Positions 17,851 to 27,029 of a stretch of DNA of 64,000 bases are shown here, one piece after another. Numbering within the stretch: position 1 is the first letter of the stretch; the number at the start of each line of letters is the position of its first letter. The stretch comes from Holophagales bacterium (GTDB taxonomy: Bacteria; Acidobacteriota; Thermoanaerobaculia; UBA5066): the NCBI GenBank assembly GCA_016714815.1, contig JADKBZ010000020.1:1-64000 (forward strand), in the 5' to 3' direction. Below the pieces are notes generated by a model. The model made no database searches. It worked only from the letters and a program-made list of their open reading frames with translations, and was not told the DNA's origin. A program made the position numbers and the translations under genes.

Positions 17851-19130
17851 CCCGGAACGCGCGCGACGCGGGCGCCGAGCGAGGAGAGCTTCTCTTCCAT
17901 CGCCGCGTAGCCCCGGTCGAGGTGGTAGATGCGCCGGACGAGGGTCTCCCCTTCGGCAACGAGGGCGGCCAGGACGAGCGCCGCCGAAGCGCGCAGGTCG
18001 GAGGCGGTGACGGTGGCTCCCTCGAGGCGCGCCGGGCCGCTCACGAACGCCGTGTGCCCGTCCACGCGCACCTGGGCGCCGAGCCTCACGAGCTCGGCGG
18101 CGTGGAGGAAACGGTTCTCGAAGATCGTCTCGACGATGCGCGAGGTCCCGCTGGCCTGCGTCATCAGGGCCATCCACTGCGCCTGCAGGTCGGTCGGGTA
18201 GCCGGGGTGCGGGGCGGTCTCGACGTCCACGGGACACAGAGGCCCGTCGCGGGAAACGCGCAGGCCGGCCTCGGAGGTGGAGACCTCGGCCCCTGCGGCG
18301 CGCAGGGCGGCGACGAACGCGGGGAGGTCTTCCTCGCGGGCGCCGCGGAGGGTGACGTCGCCGCCGGTGATGGCGGCGGCGGTGGCGTACGTCCCCGCTT
18401 CGATCCGGTCGGCGAGGACGGCGTGCGGCGCCTCCATGCCGGGAAGCGACTCGAGCCCCTCGACGACGATCGTCTCCGTGCCGGCGCCCGTGATGCGCGC
18501 GCCCATCGAGACGAGGAGCGCGGCGAGGTCGACGACCTCGGGCTCCCGGGCGGCGTTCTCGATCGTCGTGACGCCGCGCGCCAGGGTTGCTGCGAGCAGG
18601 ACGTTTTCCGTGCCGGTGACGGTGACCATCGGAAAGCGGACCGTGGCGCCGGTGAGCCGCCCGCGCCCGGGGCCGACGCGGGAGACGTGCGCGTGGATGT
18701 ACCCCTTCTCGACGGCGATGCGCGCCCCCATGGCCTCGAACGCCATGATGTGGAGGTCGACGGGGCGGACGCCGATGGCGCAGCCGCCCGGGAGCGAGAC
18801 GCGCGCCTCGCCGAAGCGGGCGAGGAGCGGGCCGAGGACGAGGATGGAGGCGCGCATCGTCCGGACGAGGTCGTAGGGCGCCTCGGTGGAGACGATGCGG
18901 GAAGCGTCGAGCGTGACGGTCCCCGGCGCCTCGCCCGACACGGCCACGCCCATGCCGGAGAGGAGCTTCTTCATCGTCCGGATGTCGGCGACGGCGGGGA
19001 GGCGGTCGAGCGAGACGGGGCGTTCGGAGAGGAGGGCGGCGGCGACGGCCGGAAGCGCGGCGTTCTTGGCGCCGGAGACGGCGAGCTCGCCGGAGATGCG
19101 GCAGGGTCCGGAGACGAGGAAGGCGTCCAA
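17847..19130 (-). CDS. murA: UDP-N-acetylglucosamine 1-carboxyvinyltransferase
   Basis: A 427-residue MurA that adds enolpyruvate from PEP to UDP-GlcNAc, the first committed step of peptidoglycan synthesis in the cytoplasm. The substrate-binding segment SGAKNAALPAVAAALL is at residues 19-34. The catalytic loop is SLPGGCAIGVRPVDLH with Cys at residue 117, so the protein keeps the fosfomycin-sensitive Cys form rather than Asp. Start is TTG 19130; TAAACT at 19140-19145 lies 9 bases before it. The gene lies just downstream of prmC and overlaps the transglycosylase gene by 4 bases. Confidence 0.96.
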   Translation of the reverse strand: MDAFLVSGPCRISGELAVSGAKNAALPAVAAALLSERPVSLDRLPAVADIRTMKKLLSGMGVAVSGEAPGTVTLDASRIVSTEAPYDLVRTMRASILVLGPLLARFGEARVSLPGGCAIGVRPVDLHIMAFEAMGARIAVEKGYIHAHVSRVGPGRGRLTGATVRFPMVTVTGTENVLLAATLARGVTTIENAAREPEVVDLAALLVSMGARITGAGTETIVVEGLESLPGMEAPHAVLADRIEAGTYATAAAITGGDVTLRGAREEDLPAFVAALRAAGAEVSTSEAGLRVSRDGPLCPVDVETAPHPGYPTDLQAQWMALMTQASGTSRIVETIFENRFLHAAELVRLGAQVRVDGHTAFVSGPARLEGATVTASDLRASAALVLAALVAEGETLVRRIYHLDRGYAAMEEKLSSLGARVARVPG

Positions 19131-19139
19131 AGCGGGCGG

Positions 19140-19145
19140 AGTTTA
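19140..19145 (-). promoter_or_regulatory. -10-like TAAACT before murA
   Basis: TAAACT on the minus strand ends 9 bases before the TTG start of murA and overlaps the prmC stop region. The same TAAACTCCGC decamer precedes the gene at 33835. Confidence 0.45.
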
Positions 19146-20039
19146 GCTCGCGTCCTGCCCGGGGCCGTCGCCGTCCGGGAGCCGCCGGGCCAGTACGGTG
19201 CGAGGGATTCCGGCCGGGTCGAGGCGCACGTCCTCGAGCGAGAAGTGTGGCGAGGCCTCGACGAGGCCGCTCACCTCGCTCGCCTGCCCGTAGCCGATCT
19301 CGAAGAGGAAGGGCGCTCCGGCCTGCAGGCGCGCGGGAAGCTCGGCCAGGAGGACCCGGACCGCGTCGAGCCCGTCGTCGCCTCCGAAGAGGGCGAGGTG
19401 CGGCTCGTGATCGGAGACGGTCCTGTCGATGTGCGGCGCGTCGAGGCGCGGGACGTACGGGGGATTGGCGACGGCGAGGTCGAAGAGCGGGCGTGGCGCC
19501 AGGCCCGAGAGCCAGTCGGAGGCGACGAAGGAGACGCGCCGGGAGACGCCGTGCCGGCGGGCGTTCGACCGCGCGAGGGCGAGCGCGGCCTCGGAGAAGT
19601 CGACGGCGACGACGCGGGCCTCGGGCCTCTCGAGGGCGATCGAGACGGCCAGGATGCCGCTTCCGGTGCCCGCGTCGAGGATCGTGCGGGCGGAAGGGGC
19701 GGCGGCGCGGGCCATCTCGACGAGGGCCTCTGTCTCGCCGCGCGGGATGAGGGCTCGCGAGTCGACGTGGAAGGTCCGGCCGAGGAACTCCCACTCGCCG
19801 AGGAGGTACTGCAGCGGCTCGCCCGCGGCGCGGCGGGCGGCGAGGGCGAGGAAGCGCGCGGCGTCCCGCCCGTCGGCCTCCTCGCGCCGGCGGGCGTGGA
19901 ACCAGGCCCGGGGCCGCCCCGCCGCGGCGGCGAGGAGCTCCTCGGCCTCGTAGGGCGCGACGGAGGGAGAGTCGAGGAGGGAGCGTCCCTCGGCGAGGAG
20001 ATCGGCCCAGGTCGGCACGCGCGGATCTTGCCATCGCAT
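19143..20039 (-). CDS. prmC: Peptide chain release factor N5-glutamine methyltransferase
   Basis: A 298-residue SAM methyltransferase. After a helical N-terminal domain come EPLQYLLGEWEFLGRTF, the SAM-binding ILDAGTGSGILAVSIAL and the substrate motif NPPYVPR at residues 192-198. PrmC methylates the Gln of the GGQ motif in RF1 and RF2. In many bacteria prmC is next to prfA; here prfA lies about 13 kb away beside rpmE, so the usual cluster is split. The gene precedes murA by 12 bases. Confidence 0.94.
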   Translation of the reverse strand: MRWQDPRVPTWADLLAEGRSLLDSPSVAPYEAEELLAAAAGRPRAWFHARRREEADGRDAARFLALAARRAAGEPLQYLLGEWEFLGRTFHVDSRALIPRGETEALVEMARAAAPSARTILDAGTGSGILAVSIALERPEARVVAVDFSEAALALARSNARRHGVSRRVSFVASDWLSGLAPRPLFDLAVANPPYVPRLDAPHIDRTVSDHEPHLALFGGDDGLDAVRVLLAELPARLQAGAPFLFEIGYGQASEVSGLVEASPHFSLEDVRLDPAGIPRTVLARRLPDGDGPGQDAS

Positions 20040-20053
20040 AAGCTCGCGCGACG

Positions 20054-21445
20054 ATGAGGCCCCGCACCGCCCTCCTTCCCGCCGCCGTCGTCGCCCTCCT
20101 GGCGGCGGGAGCGTCGGCCGGGGAAGGCGGAGTCTCCCGCGGCGTCGAGCGGCTTCGCGCCTACCTTCGCCTCGACACGTCGAATCCTCCCGGGAACGAG
20201 ATCCTCGGAGCGCGCTTCCTGAAGGACCTCCTCGCGAAGGAGGGAGTCGAGGCGGAGCTCTTCGAGCCCGAGCCGGGGCGGGCGAACCTCTGCGCCCGGC
20301 TGCGCGGCGCGGGCCGCGAGCCGGCGCTTCTCCTGCACCACCACATCGACGTGGTGCCGGCGGTCGCCGCGGGCTGGAAGCGGCCGCCGTTCGCGGGGGC
20401 CCTCTTCAACGACAACCTCCTCTACGGCCGCGGCGTCCTCGACACGAAGGGGCTGGGCATCGCCCACCTCGAGGCGTTCCTGGCGCTGAAGCGCTCGGGA
20501 AAGGCCCTCTCGCGGGACGTCGTCTTCCTCGCGACGGCGGACGAGGAACGGGGCGGCCGGCTCGGCGTCTCCGCGGTCTTCGAGAAGAGGCCGGCCTGGG
20601 TGGCGGGCGTGGGCGAGGTCTTCGGCGAAGGGGGCGACGGCGAGACGATCGTCGACAAGGCCCGCTGGTTCGGGATCGAGGTCCAGCAGAAGGGGGCGCT
20701 CTGGCTCCGGCTCGAAGCGGGCGGGGCCGGGGGGCACGCGGCCTCGGCGGACGAGTCGGGGCCGGCGGCGCGCGTGGCGCGCGCGGTGGCGCGCCTTTCG
20801 GCGGTGCGGAGGCCGGTGCGCCTCGAGCCGGTTCTCGTGCGGCAGCTCACCGCGCTCGCGCGGGTGCGGCCGCCTGGCGAGGCCGCGGCCCTCCGCAGCG
20901 TCGCCGCCGACGTGGCGAGAGACCCGGAGGGAGTTCGTCGGCGGGTCGCCCCTTGGCAGAAGCTCCTCCTCTCGGACACGCTCGCGGTGACGCGCCTCGG
21001 CACCGACAGCGAGACCGTGAACGCCCTGCCGAAGAGCGCCTGGGCCGAGGTCGACGTGCGCCTCCTGCCCTCTACGAGCCCGGAGGCGTTCCTCGCCGAC
21101 GCCGTGAAGGCGATCGACGACGAGGGCGTGAAGGTGACGACGCTCCTCGCCGCGGCGGGCGGAGCCGCGTCGCCCGAGGAGGGGCTCTACCTCGTGCTGC
21201 AGCGGGTCCTGGCGGCCCGCTTCCCGGGAGCCGTCGTCGCCCCGGTGCTGGGCCCGGGGCTCTCGGAGAACCGGGTCTTCCGCGCCCGGGGGATCCGGGC
21301 GTACGGGGCGCTCCCGTTCCGCGTGAACTACTACGACGCGGCGGGGATCCACGGCGTGAACGAGCGGATGCGCGTCGACTGGTTCGCCGAGGGGATCGAG
21401 ACCGTGACCCGCGTCGTTCGCGAGGCCGCGCGCGCCGGTCAGTAG
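20054..21445 (+). CDS. Secreted M20-family metallopeptidase
   Basis: A 463-residue protein with a signal peptide (LLPAAVVALLAAGASAGEGG). The di-zinc M20 ligands are present: His and Asp in HHHIDVVPA, bridging Asp in YGRGVLDTKG, catalytic Glu pair in TADEERGG and the C-terminal His in AGIHGVNERM. A dimerisation lid domain sits between. It would hydrolyse peptides or N-acyl amino acids in the periplasm or outside the cell. The gene diverges from prmC, and its end overlaps the converging DUF420 gene by 7 bases. Exact substrate is unknown. Confidence 0.9.
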   Translation: MRPRTALLPAAVVALLAAGASAGEGGVSRGVERLRAYLRLDTSNPPGNEILGARFLKDLLAKEGVEAELFEPEPGRANLCARLRGAGREPALLLHHHIDVVPAVAAGWKRPPFAGALFNDNLLYGRGVLDTKGLGIAHLEAFLALKRSGKALSRDVVFLATADEERGGRLGVSAVFEKRPAWVAGVGEVFGEGGDGETIVDKARWFGIEVQQKGALWLRLEAGGAGGHAASADESGPAARVARAVARLSAVRRPVRLEPVLVRQLTALARVRPPGEAAALRSVAADVARDPEGVRRRVAPWQKLLLSDTLAVTRLGTDSETVNALPKSAWAEVDVRLLPSTSPEAFLADAVKAIDDEGVKVTTLLAAAGGAASPEEGLYLVLQRVLAARFPGAVVAPVLGPGLSENRVFRARGIRAYGALPFRVNYYDAAGIHGVNERMRVDWFAEGIETVTRVVREAARAGQ

Positions 21446-21858
21446 CCCATGCGGTAGAGCATGAGGTAGATGACGACGCCCGTGACCGAGACGTAGAGCC
21501 AGACGGGGAGGGTGACGCGCGCGAGCTTGCGGTGCGTCTCGAACCGCTCCCTGCGGGCGAGGACGATGGTGGAAACGGCCAGGAACGGAACGGCGGCGGC
21601 GAGGACGGTGTGCGTCAGGAGGATCGACAGGTAGACGGTCCGGACGGTGCCCGTTCCCTGGAAGCGGACGCTTCCGACCTGGGCGTGGTAGACGAGGTAG
21701 GAGACGAGGAAGAGGATCGAGCAGGCGAACGCGGCCGTCATCGCGCGGCGGTGCGCGTCGCGCCGCCCCGAGCGGATGAGGAGGAAGCCCGCGACGAGGA
21801 GCGCCGCGGACGTGCCGTTCAGGACGGCGTTGACGGTCGCGAGGTCGGCGAAGCTCAA
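21439..21858 (-). CDS. DUF420 membrane protein (cytochrome oxidase assembly, YozB/CtaM-like)
   Basis: A 139-residue protein with four hydrophobic helices (NAVLNGTSAALLVAGFLLIR, FACSILFLVSYLVYHA, ILLTHTVLAAAVPFLAV, LPVWLYVSVTGVVIYLML). DUF420 proteins are linked with cytochrome c oxidase biogenesis. It starts at TTG 21858 overlapping the SCO stop (TTGA). It is the last gene of a seven-gene operon for heme A and copper-site assembly. Confidence 0.85.
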   Translation of the reverse strand: MSFADLATVNAVLNGTSAALLVAGFLLIRSGRRDAHRRAMTAAFACSILFLVSYLVYHAQVGSVRFQGTGTVRTVYLSILLTHTVLAAAVPFLAVSTIVLARRERFETHRKLARVTLPVWLYVSVTGVVIYLMLYRMGY

Positions 21859-22499
21859 CGCCGGCCCTTCAGCGCCGCCGCGAGGGCGCGGGCGTCCTTC
21901 TCGAGCTGGTCGACCGGAGGCTGCTCCATGCCGTCGTAGTAGCCGCGGATCGTCCCCTCGCCGTCGACGAGGACGAACCGGGTGGAGTGGAGGATCGGCT
22001 CGACGCTGTCGGGGGCGCCGTCCTCGACGGCGAGCTTGAAGCCGTCCTTGATCAGGGTGCGGATGACGGAGCGCTCGCCGTGGAGGAAGGTCCAGCGCGC
22101 GGGGTCGGCCCCGAGCTTTCGCCCGTACTCGGCGAGGACCGCGGGAGTGTCGTGGTCGGGGTCGACGTCGAAGGAGACGTAGCGGATGCCGGGCTCGTCG
22201 ACGGTCCGCCGGGCGAGCGCGGCCATTCTGGAGGAGAGGATCGGGCAGCTCCCCCCGCAGCGCGTGAAGATGAAATCGGCGATCCAGACCTTCCCGGCGA
22301 AATCGTCCCGGGTCGTCTTCTTCCCCTGCTCGGAGTCGAGGGTGAAGGCGGGTGCGGCTCCGAGGCGGGGGAGGTCGGGCCCGCCTCCGGGGCGGCCCGT
22401 CAGGAACCAGCCCGCGGCCGCGACGACGGCGAGGAGGAGGACGACGAGCGCGGTGGCGAGGGCGGGGGAGACGCGCGGCGAGGACGTTTCGGTCTTCAA
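21855..22499 (-). CDS. SCO1/SenC copper chaperone
   Basis: A 214-residue protein with one N-terminal membrane anchor (ALATALVVLLLAVVAAAGWF) and a thioredoxin-fold domain. The copper-binding CxxxC is in FTRCGGSCPILSSRM, and the third ligand His is in PILHSTRFVLVD. SCO proteins deliver copper to the CuA site of cytochrome c oxidase. The TTG start overlaps the upstream ABC permease stop. The product is membrane-anchored and faces the periplasm. Confidence 0.94.
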   Translation of the reverse strand: MKTETSSPRVSPALATALVVLLLAVVAAAGWFLTGRPGGGPDLPRLGAAPAFTLDSEQGKKTTRDDFAGKVWIADFIFTRCGGSCPILSSRMAALARRTVDEPGIRYVSFDVDPDHDTPAVLAEYGRKLGADPARWTFLHGERSVIRTLIKDGFKLAVEDGAPDSVEPILHSTRFVLVDGEGTIRGYYDGMEQPPVDQLEKDARALAAALKGRR

Positions 22500-23293
22500 G
22501 GCTTCTTCCTCCGGGAGCCGCGCGTGGCCCGGTCCGGGCCGGCAGGATACCGGGTGATGACGGCGGTGGCGGCGAGGGCGGCGCCGGCGGCGAACGCGAA
22601 GGTGACGGCGACGGAGAGTGCGGACGACGGAAGGCCGGCCGCCGTCGGGTCGAGGGCGCGGCGGAGGGCGGCGACGCCGTAGGTGAGCGGGTTGACGGCC
22701 ATCGCGGCGCGGAGCCAGCCGGGCGCCCCCTCGGCGGGGAAGAACGAGCCCGAGAGGAACCACATCGGGATCAGGAAGAGATTGATGATGGCGTGGAAGC
22801 CCTGCGTCGACTCGAGCATCCAGGCGATGGTGAGGCCGAGCCCCGTGAGGGCGAGGGCGACGAACGCGAGGACGAGGAGCGCCGGGGCGAGCGCCGCGAC
22901 CGACGGCGCGTACCCGAGGAGGGGCGCCAGGAGGAGGAGCGCTCCTCCCTGCGCGAGGGCGAGGAGCGTGCCGCCGAGTATCTTCCCGGCAGCGACGGCG
23001 AACGGGGAGACGGGGGAGACGACGACGGCCTGAAGGAACCCCTCGCGCCGGTCCTCGATGACGGAGATCGTGGAGAAGATCGCCGCGAAGAGGACGACGA
23101 GGACGACGGTGCCGGGGAAGAACCAGGTGAGGTAGCTCGTCCCGCCCGCGCCCGGGACCCGGAAGGAGGAGCCGAAGCCGACGCCGAGGAGGAGCCAGGC
23201 CAGGAGCGGCGGCGCGAAGGCCCCGACGATGCGGCTCGGCTGCCGGAGAAAGCGGACGATCTCGCGCCAGGCCAGGGCCCGGGCGCCCCTCAC
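22496..23293 (-). CDS. ABC-2 type permease in the oxidase assembly operon
   Basis: A 265-residue permease with about six membrane helices. It contains TVVLVVLFAAIFSTISVIED followed by RREGFLQAVVVSPVSP, the conserved ABC-2 loop, and a late PMWFLSGSFFPAEGAPGWLR. It begins at GTG 23293, overlapping its ATPase by GTGA. ATPase/permease pairs of this kind often sit between ctaB and sco in oxidase-assembly clusters, but the substrate is not established. Confidence 0.87.
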   Translation of the reverse strand: MRGARALAWREIVRFLRQPSRIVGAFAPPLLAWLLLGVGFGSSFRVPGAGGTSYLTWFFPGTVVLVVLFAAIFSTISVIEDRREGFLQAVVVSPVSPFAVAAGKILGGTLLALAQGGALLLLAPLLGYAPSVAALAPALLVLAFVALALTGLGLTIAWMLESTQGFHAIINLFLIPMWFLSGSFFPAEGAPGWLRAAMAVNPLTYGVAALRRALDPTAAGLPSSALSVAVTFAFAAGAALAATAVITRYPAGPDRATRGSRRKKP

Positions 23294-24294
23294 GCGGCCC
23301 TCCCGTCGTCGGTCGGGGCGTCTTCGAACGGGTGGCCCGTCCGGTCGACGAAGACGTCCTCGAGCGAAGGGGCTCCGAGCGTGAGGGAGCGGAAGCGCCC
23401 GGCAAAGGAGGCCGCGAGCGCGGGGACGAGGGCCGGGCCGTCGGGGCGCTCGATCCGCACCGTCGGGCCGAGGGCGGTGACGCGGCCCGGGTGCGGGCCC
23501 GGGTGCGAGCCCGGGGCCGGAGCGGGGTCCGGGCCGAGAAACGCCGCGATCTCGGCCGAGAGGGCCGTGGCGAGGTCCGCCGATTCCGTCACGAGGACGA
23601 GGACGTCGCCTCCGACCTCGCGCTTCAGGTCGGCGGGAGAGCCGAGCGCGACGAGGCGGCCGCGGTCGAGGATGCCGATGCGCCCCGCCGCCTCGGCCTC
23701 GTCGAAGAGGTGCGTCGTCAGGAGGACGGTCGTTCCGGCGCGTGCGAGCTCGGCGAGAAGCGCGCGCAGGCTCCGCCGCGCGAGCGGGTCGAGGCCGGTG
23801 GAGGGCTCGTCGAGGAGGAGGACCTTCGGGGCGCCGAGAAGCGCCTTGGCGATCTCGACGCGGCGGGCGAGGCCGCCGGAGAGCGTCTCCACGAGGTCCC
23901 GCGCGCGGTCGTCCACGCCCATCCGCGAGAGGAGCTCTCCGGCGCGGGAGCGAAGAGCGTGCCCGCCGAGCCCGAGGATCGCCCCGTGAACGAGGAGGTT
24001 CTCCAGGACGGTCAGCTTGCGGTCGAGGCTCGGCGACTGGAAGACGACGCCGAGGCGCCGGCGGAACTCGCGCAGGGAGCCGTCGGGCGAGAGGCCGTCG
24101 ACGCGGAACGTCCCTTCCGACGGCGGGATCAGCGTCGCGAGGAGCTTGAAGAGGGTCGTCTTGCCGCCGCCGTTCGGGCCGAGGAGGGCGAAGAGCTCGC
24201 CCGGCGCGACGTCGAAGGTGACGCGGTCGAGAGCGAGGCGGTCGCCCCAGGTCCGGCTGAGACCCTCGACGGAGACGAGGGGACGGGCGCTCAT
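23290..24294 (-). CDS. ABC transporter ATP-binding protein in the oxidase assembly operon
   Basis: A 334-residue ATPase with Walker A GPNGGGKTT, Q-loop GVVFQSPSLDRKLTV, signature LSGGLARR, Walker B VLLLDEPSTGLD and the switch His in TTHLFDEAEA. A C-terminal domain of about 100 residues includes a short Pro/Gly/His-rich stretch (PAPAPGSHPGPHPG) that could bind metal, though this is speculative. It overlaps both ctaB and its permease by 4 bases. Confidence 0.88.
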   Translation of the reverse strand: MSARPLVSVEGLSRTWGDRLALDRVTFDVAPGELFALLGPNGGGKTTLFKLLATLIPPSEGTFRVDGLSPDGSLREFRRRLGVVFQSPSLDRKLTVLENLLVHGAILGLGGHALRSRAGELLSRMGVDDRARDLVETLSGGLARRVEIAKALLGAPKVLLLDEPSTGLDPLARRSLRALLAELARAGTTVLLTTHLFDEAEAAGRIGILDRGRLVALGSPADLKREVGGDVLVLVTESADLATALSAEIAAFLGPDPAPAPGSHPGPHPGRVTALGPTVRIERPDGPALVPALAASFAGRFRSLTLGAPSLEDVFVDRTGHPFEDAPTDDGRAA

Positions 24295-25166
24295 CCGCCC
24301 GTGACGCGGTCGGCGAGAAGAAGGACGACGATCGCGGGGAGCCAGGCGATGGAGGCGAGGAACATCGACTTCGCGGCGGCGTCGGTCGTCTCGCGGAAGA
24401 AGCGGACCGCCGTCCCCGCGAACCAGGCCGAGAGGAGGAGCGCCCCGGCGCCGTAGACGAGTCCGGCGGTCCCGAGGAGGGTCGGCAGGACGCTGACCGG
24501 CACGAGCAGGAGGCCGAACGCGAGGGCGTGGCGCGCCGAGCTGCGGCCTGTCGGGTCGACGGTCGAGAGGATCCGGAAGCCGGCGGCGCCGTAGTCCTCG
24601 CGGTGCCTCCAGCCGATGGCGTAGAAGTGGGGCATCTGCCAGAGGAAGAGGAGGGCGAAGAGGGCGAGGCCGGGAGCGCCGATCGCCCCCGCGGCGGCCG
24701 TGTAGCCGCCGAGCGGCGGAAGGGCGCCGGGAATCGCCCCCACGATCGTCGAGAGGGGCGAGCGGGTCTTCATCGGCGTGTAGACGAAGACGTAGCTCGT
24801 CAGCGTGAGGGCCGCCAGGAACGCCGTGACGCCGTTCGCGAAGAGCCAGAGCTCGCCGACGCCGAGGATCGAGAGGGCGAGCGCGAAGGCGATCGCCCCG
24901 GCGAGCGGGAGGCGGCCCGCCGGGAGGGGGCGCGTCGCGGTACGCGCCATCCGGCGGTCGAGGTCGACCTCGGCGATCTCGTTGAACGCGCTCGTGCCGG
25001 CGGCGACGAGGGCCGTGCCGAGGAGGGTGTGGAGGAGGAGGAGCCCGTCGAGGCCCGCGAGCGGTCCGTTCGTCCCCGCGGCGAATCCGAGGAAGGCGGT
25101 GAGGACGACGAAGACCGTGATGCGCGGCTTCGTCAGCTCGAGGAGGTCGGCCATGCGCGCCTTCAT
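24291..25166 (-). CDS. ctaB: Protoheme IX farnesyltransferase (heme O synthase)
   Basis: A 291-residue UbiA-family prenyltransferase with about nine membrane helices. The first Asp-rich motif is NEIAEVDLDRRMARTATRPL and the second region is YTPMKTRSPLSTIVGAIPGA; LWQMPHFYAIGWRHREDY is diagnostic of heme O synthase. It farnesylates heme B to heme O, which CtaA then oxidises to heme A. It overlaps ctaA and the ABC ATPase by ATGA at both ends. Confidence 0.96.
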   Translation of the reverse strand: MKARMADLLELTKPRITVFVVLTAFLGFAAGTNGPLAGLDGLLLLHTLLGTALVAAGTSAFNEIAEVDLDRRMARTATRPLPAGRLPLAGAIAFALALSILGVGELWLFANGVTAFLAALTLTSYVFVYTPMKTRSPLSTIVGAIPGALPPLGGYTAAAGAIGAPGLALFALLFLWQMPHFYAIGWRHREDYGAAGFRILSTVDPTGRSSARHALAFGLLLVPVSVLPTLLGTAGLVYGAGALLLSAWFAGTAVRFFRETTDAAAKSMFLASIAWLPAIVVLLLADRVTGG

Positions 25167-26170
25167 GCGGGAGCCGGGGCCGGGGCGCCGGCCGGGGCGC
25201 CGGCGGTGGCCGGAGCCGTCGTGAGCGCCTTCCGGCGCGCGAGGAGGACCGCGGCGAGGACGCCCGTGATCCAGAGGAGGCCGCCGACGGCGAGGTGGGC
25301 GGAGGTGATCGCGACGGCCTTCGCCGTCCAGACGGACGTCGCGCCGAGCGTCACCTGCGCGGCGGCGAGGACGAGCCAGATCGTGGAGACGGGGCCGAAG
25401 CAGGAGGAGGCGCGCCGCATCCTCCGGAGCGAGATCGCCGCCGCGACGACGAGGGCCACGACGACCCAGGCGAACGTCCGGTGGACGAAGTGGGCCAGGA
25501 CGCCGGCCGCGGCCCAGTCGGGCCCCGTCGGGACGAGCTTGCCGAACGAGAGGGGCCAGTCGGGGATGGCGAGTCCCGCGCCGGTGTGCCGGACGATGGC
25601 GCCGAGGAGGATCTGGATGTAGCTGGCTCCGGCCGCCCAGAGCGCGAGACGCAGCGCCTTCTCCAGGCCTGCGGGATCGGCGGCGGCGCGGGACGCTTCC
25701 GCGGTGAAGCGGCCCCAGAGGAGCGAGGTCCGGAGCGCGATCGTCGCGGTGAGGGCGAAGACGATCTGCGCGAGCCCCGCGTGCGCCGAGGAGATGGCGG
25801 GCGGAAGGAGGAAGAGGACCGTCATTCCGCCCAGGACCGCCTGCGCCAGGATCGCGCCGAAGGCGCCGAGGCCGAGGCGGAAGGTCGTCCTGTCGGTGCG
25901 CCCGAAGCCGAGGACGAGGATCTGCAGGCCGACCATCGTGGCGACGGTGGCCGCGATCAGCCGGTGGCCGTGCTCGTAGAGGATTCCTCCCACCATCGGG
26001 GGCATCAGCTTTCCGTAGGAAAGAGGCCAGTCGGGGACGGCGAGGCCGGAGCCCGTCGACGTGACGAGCGCCCCCGCCACGAGGAGCAGGAAGACCGAAA
26101 CGGCGACGGTGCGTGTCGCGACGCGGACGAACGTGCCGGGCTCCTTCACCGTATCGCTCGCGTTCCTCAT
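25163..26170 (-). CDS. ctaA: Heme A synthase
   Basis: A 335-residue membrane protein with eight predicted helices in two homologous halves. Each half has the TGSGLAVPDWPLSYGKL / TGAGLAIPDWPLSFGKL motif. Heme ligands are in the H residues of ILYEHGHRLIAA, ISSAHAGLAQ, HFVHRTFAWV and AITSAHLAVGG. It converts heme O to heme A in the membrane. The ATG at 26170 overlaps the stop of the cupredoxin lipoprotein gene, and the end overlaps ctaB. Confidence 0.95.
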   Translation of the reverse strand: MRNASDTVKEPGTFVRVATRTVAVSVFLLLVAGALVTSTGSGLAVPDWPLSYGKLMPPMVGGILYEHGHRLIAATVATMVGLQILVLGFGRTDRTTFRLGLGAFGAILAQAVLGGMTVLFLLPPAISSAHAGLAQIVFALTATIALRTSLLWGRFTAEASRAAADPAGLEKALRLALWAAGASYIQILLGAIVRHTGAGLAIPDWPLSFGKLVPTGPDWAAAGVLAHFVHRTFAWVVVALVVAAAISLRRMRRASSCFGPVSTIWLVLAAAQVTLGATSVWTAKAVAITSAHLAVGGLLWITGVLAAVLLARRKALTTAPATAGAPAGAPAPAPA

Positions 26171-26976
26171 CTGGTCGGCGCGGCGGCGGGGGAGGAGGAA
26201 GCCGCGGAGGACGAATCCGTGAAGCGGACGTCGTGGACGGACTTCTCGCCGTCCGCGACGGTGACGGTGAACGGCTGCGCGTCGAGCTTCTCGTGCCACG
26301 CCTCGATCGTGTACGTCCCGGCGGGGAGGCCCTTGATCTCGAAGAGGCCGTCCGGACCGGTCACCGAGAAGAACGGGTGGGGGACCACGGCGACCCAGGC
26401 GCGCATCCAGGGGTGGACGTCGCACTTGAAGGGGACGATCTCGGGCTTCGCGAAGGTGCGCGTGTAACGGGTGCCGGCCGCGGGCATGCCGAGGTTGAAA
26501 GCCTTGTTTTCCTTCGCCGCGGCGTGGACGTTGTGGAGCGTGTCGTCGGACGACACGATGTCGAGCGGCTGGCCGGTCATCAGCGCGAGGACGCGCGGGG
26601 AATAGGCGCACCCCTTCTGGTCGAGCTGGCGCGCCTCTGCCGGCGGGGAATAGGAACCGGAGACGCCGGCCGTGACGCGGACCAGGACGTTCGCCAGCGC
26701 GCCGTCCGGGCCGACGGCGCAGGCGGGGATCTCAGTCTCCCCCGGGTTGTGACCGGCGCAGAACGGGTCGGTCGCCATCGTCACCTTCTCGTTCGGCGGC
26801 AGCGTGCCGGCAAACGTCACGCGACCGGCCACGGACGCCGTCCCGAGCAGGCCCGCAGGGCCCGCGGGGTCCTTTGGCGCCTCGGGCGCCTTCCGGCCGC
26901 AGGCGGCAAGAAGGAGCAGCCCGGCGAGGGGCGCGATCAGCGCCCGGCCGGCGCGGGAAGGAGGGGTGGTCTGCAT
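26167..26976 (-). CDS. Cupredoxin-like lipoprotein with carboxypeptidase-regulatory-like fold
   Basis: A 269-residue protein with a lipobox (LAGLLLLAACGRK), so it is membrane-tethered outside the cytoplasm. The middle has DTLHNVHAAAKENKAF and later FKCDVHPWMRAWVAVV, giving the His...Cys...His...Met ligand set of a type-1 copper (plastocyanin-like) site. A C-terminal beta domain follows (LFEIKGLPAGTYTIEAWHEK). It opens the operon for heme A and copper-site assembly, so a role in periplasmic electron transfer or copper handling for cytochrome oxidase is likely. Leader is about 45 bases and a strong promoter lies upstream. Confidence 0.82.
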   Translation of the reverse strand: MQTTPPSRAGRALIAPLAGLLLLAACGRKAPEAPKDPAGPAGLLGTASVAGRVTFAGTLPPNEKVTMATDPFCAGHNPGETEIPACAVGPDGALANVLVRVTAGVSGSYSPPAEARQLDQKGCAYSPRVLALMTGQPLDIVSSDDTLHNVHAAAKENKAFNLGMPAAGTRYTRTFAKPEIVPFKCDVHPWMRAWVAVVPHPFFSVTGPDGLFEIKGLPAGTYTIEAWHEKLDAQPFTVTVADGEKSVHDVRFTDSSSAASSSPAAAPTR

Positions 26977-27029
26977 GCGGCTTCTCTTGCGGGAGTCGGG
27001 AAGGAGCGCCCTCCCGACACGAACCCATC

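Noticed and set aside
15373..17910. 845-codon + strand frame over the transglycosylase
   Set aside because: Opposite strand encodes a complete SLT domain; this frame shows only composition-driven sequence.
17922..20057. 711-codon + strand frame over murA and prmC
   Set aside because: Low-complexity Gly/Glu/Arg translation without start context, opposite to two well-conserved genes.
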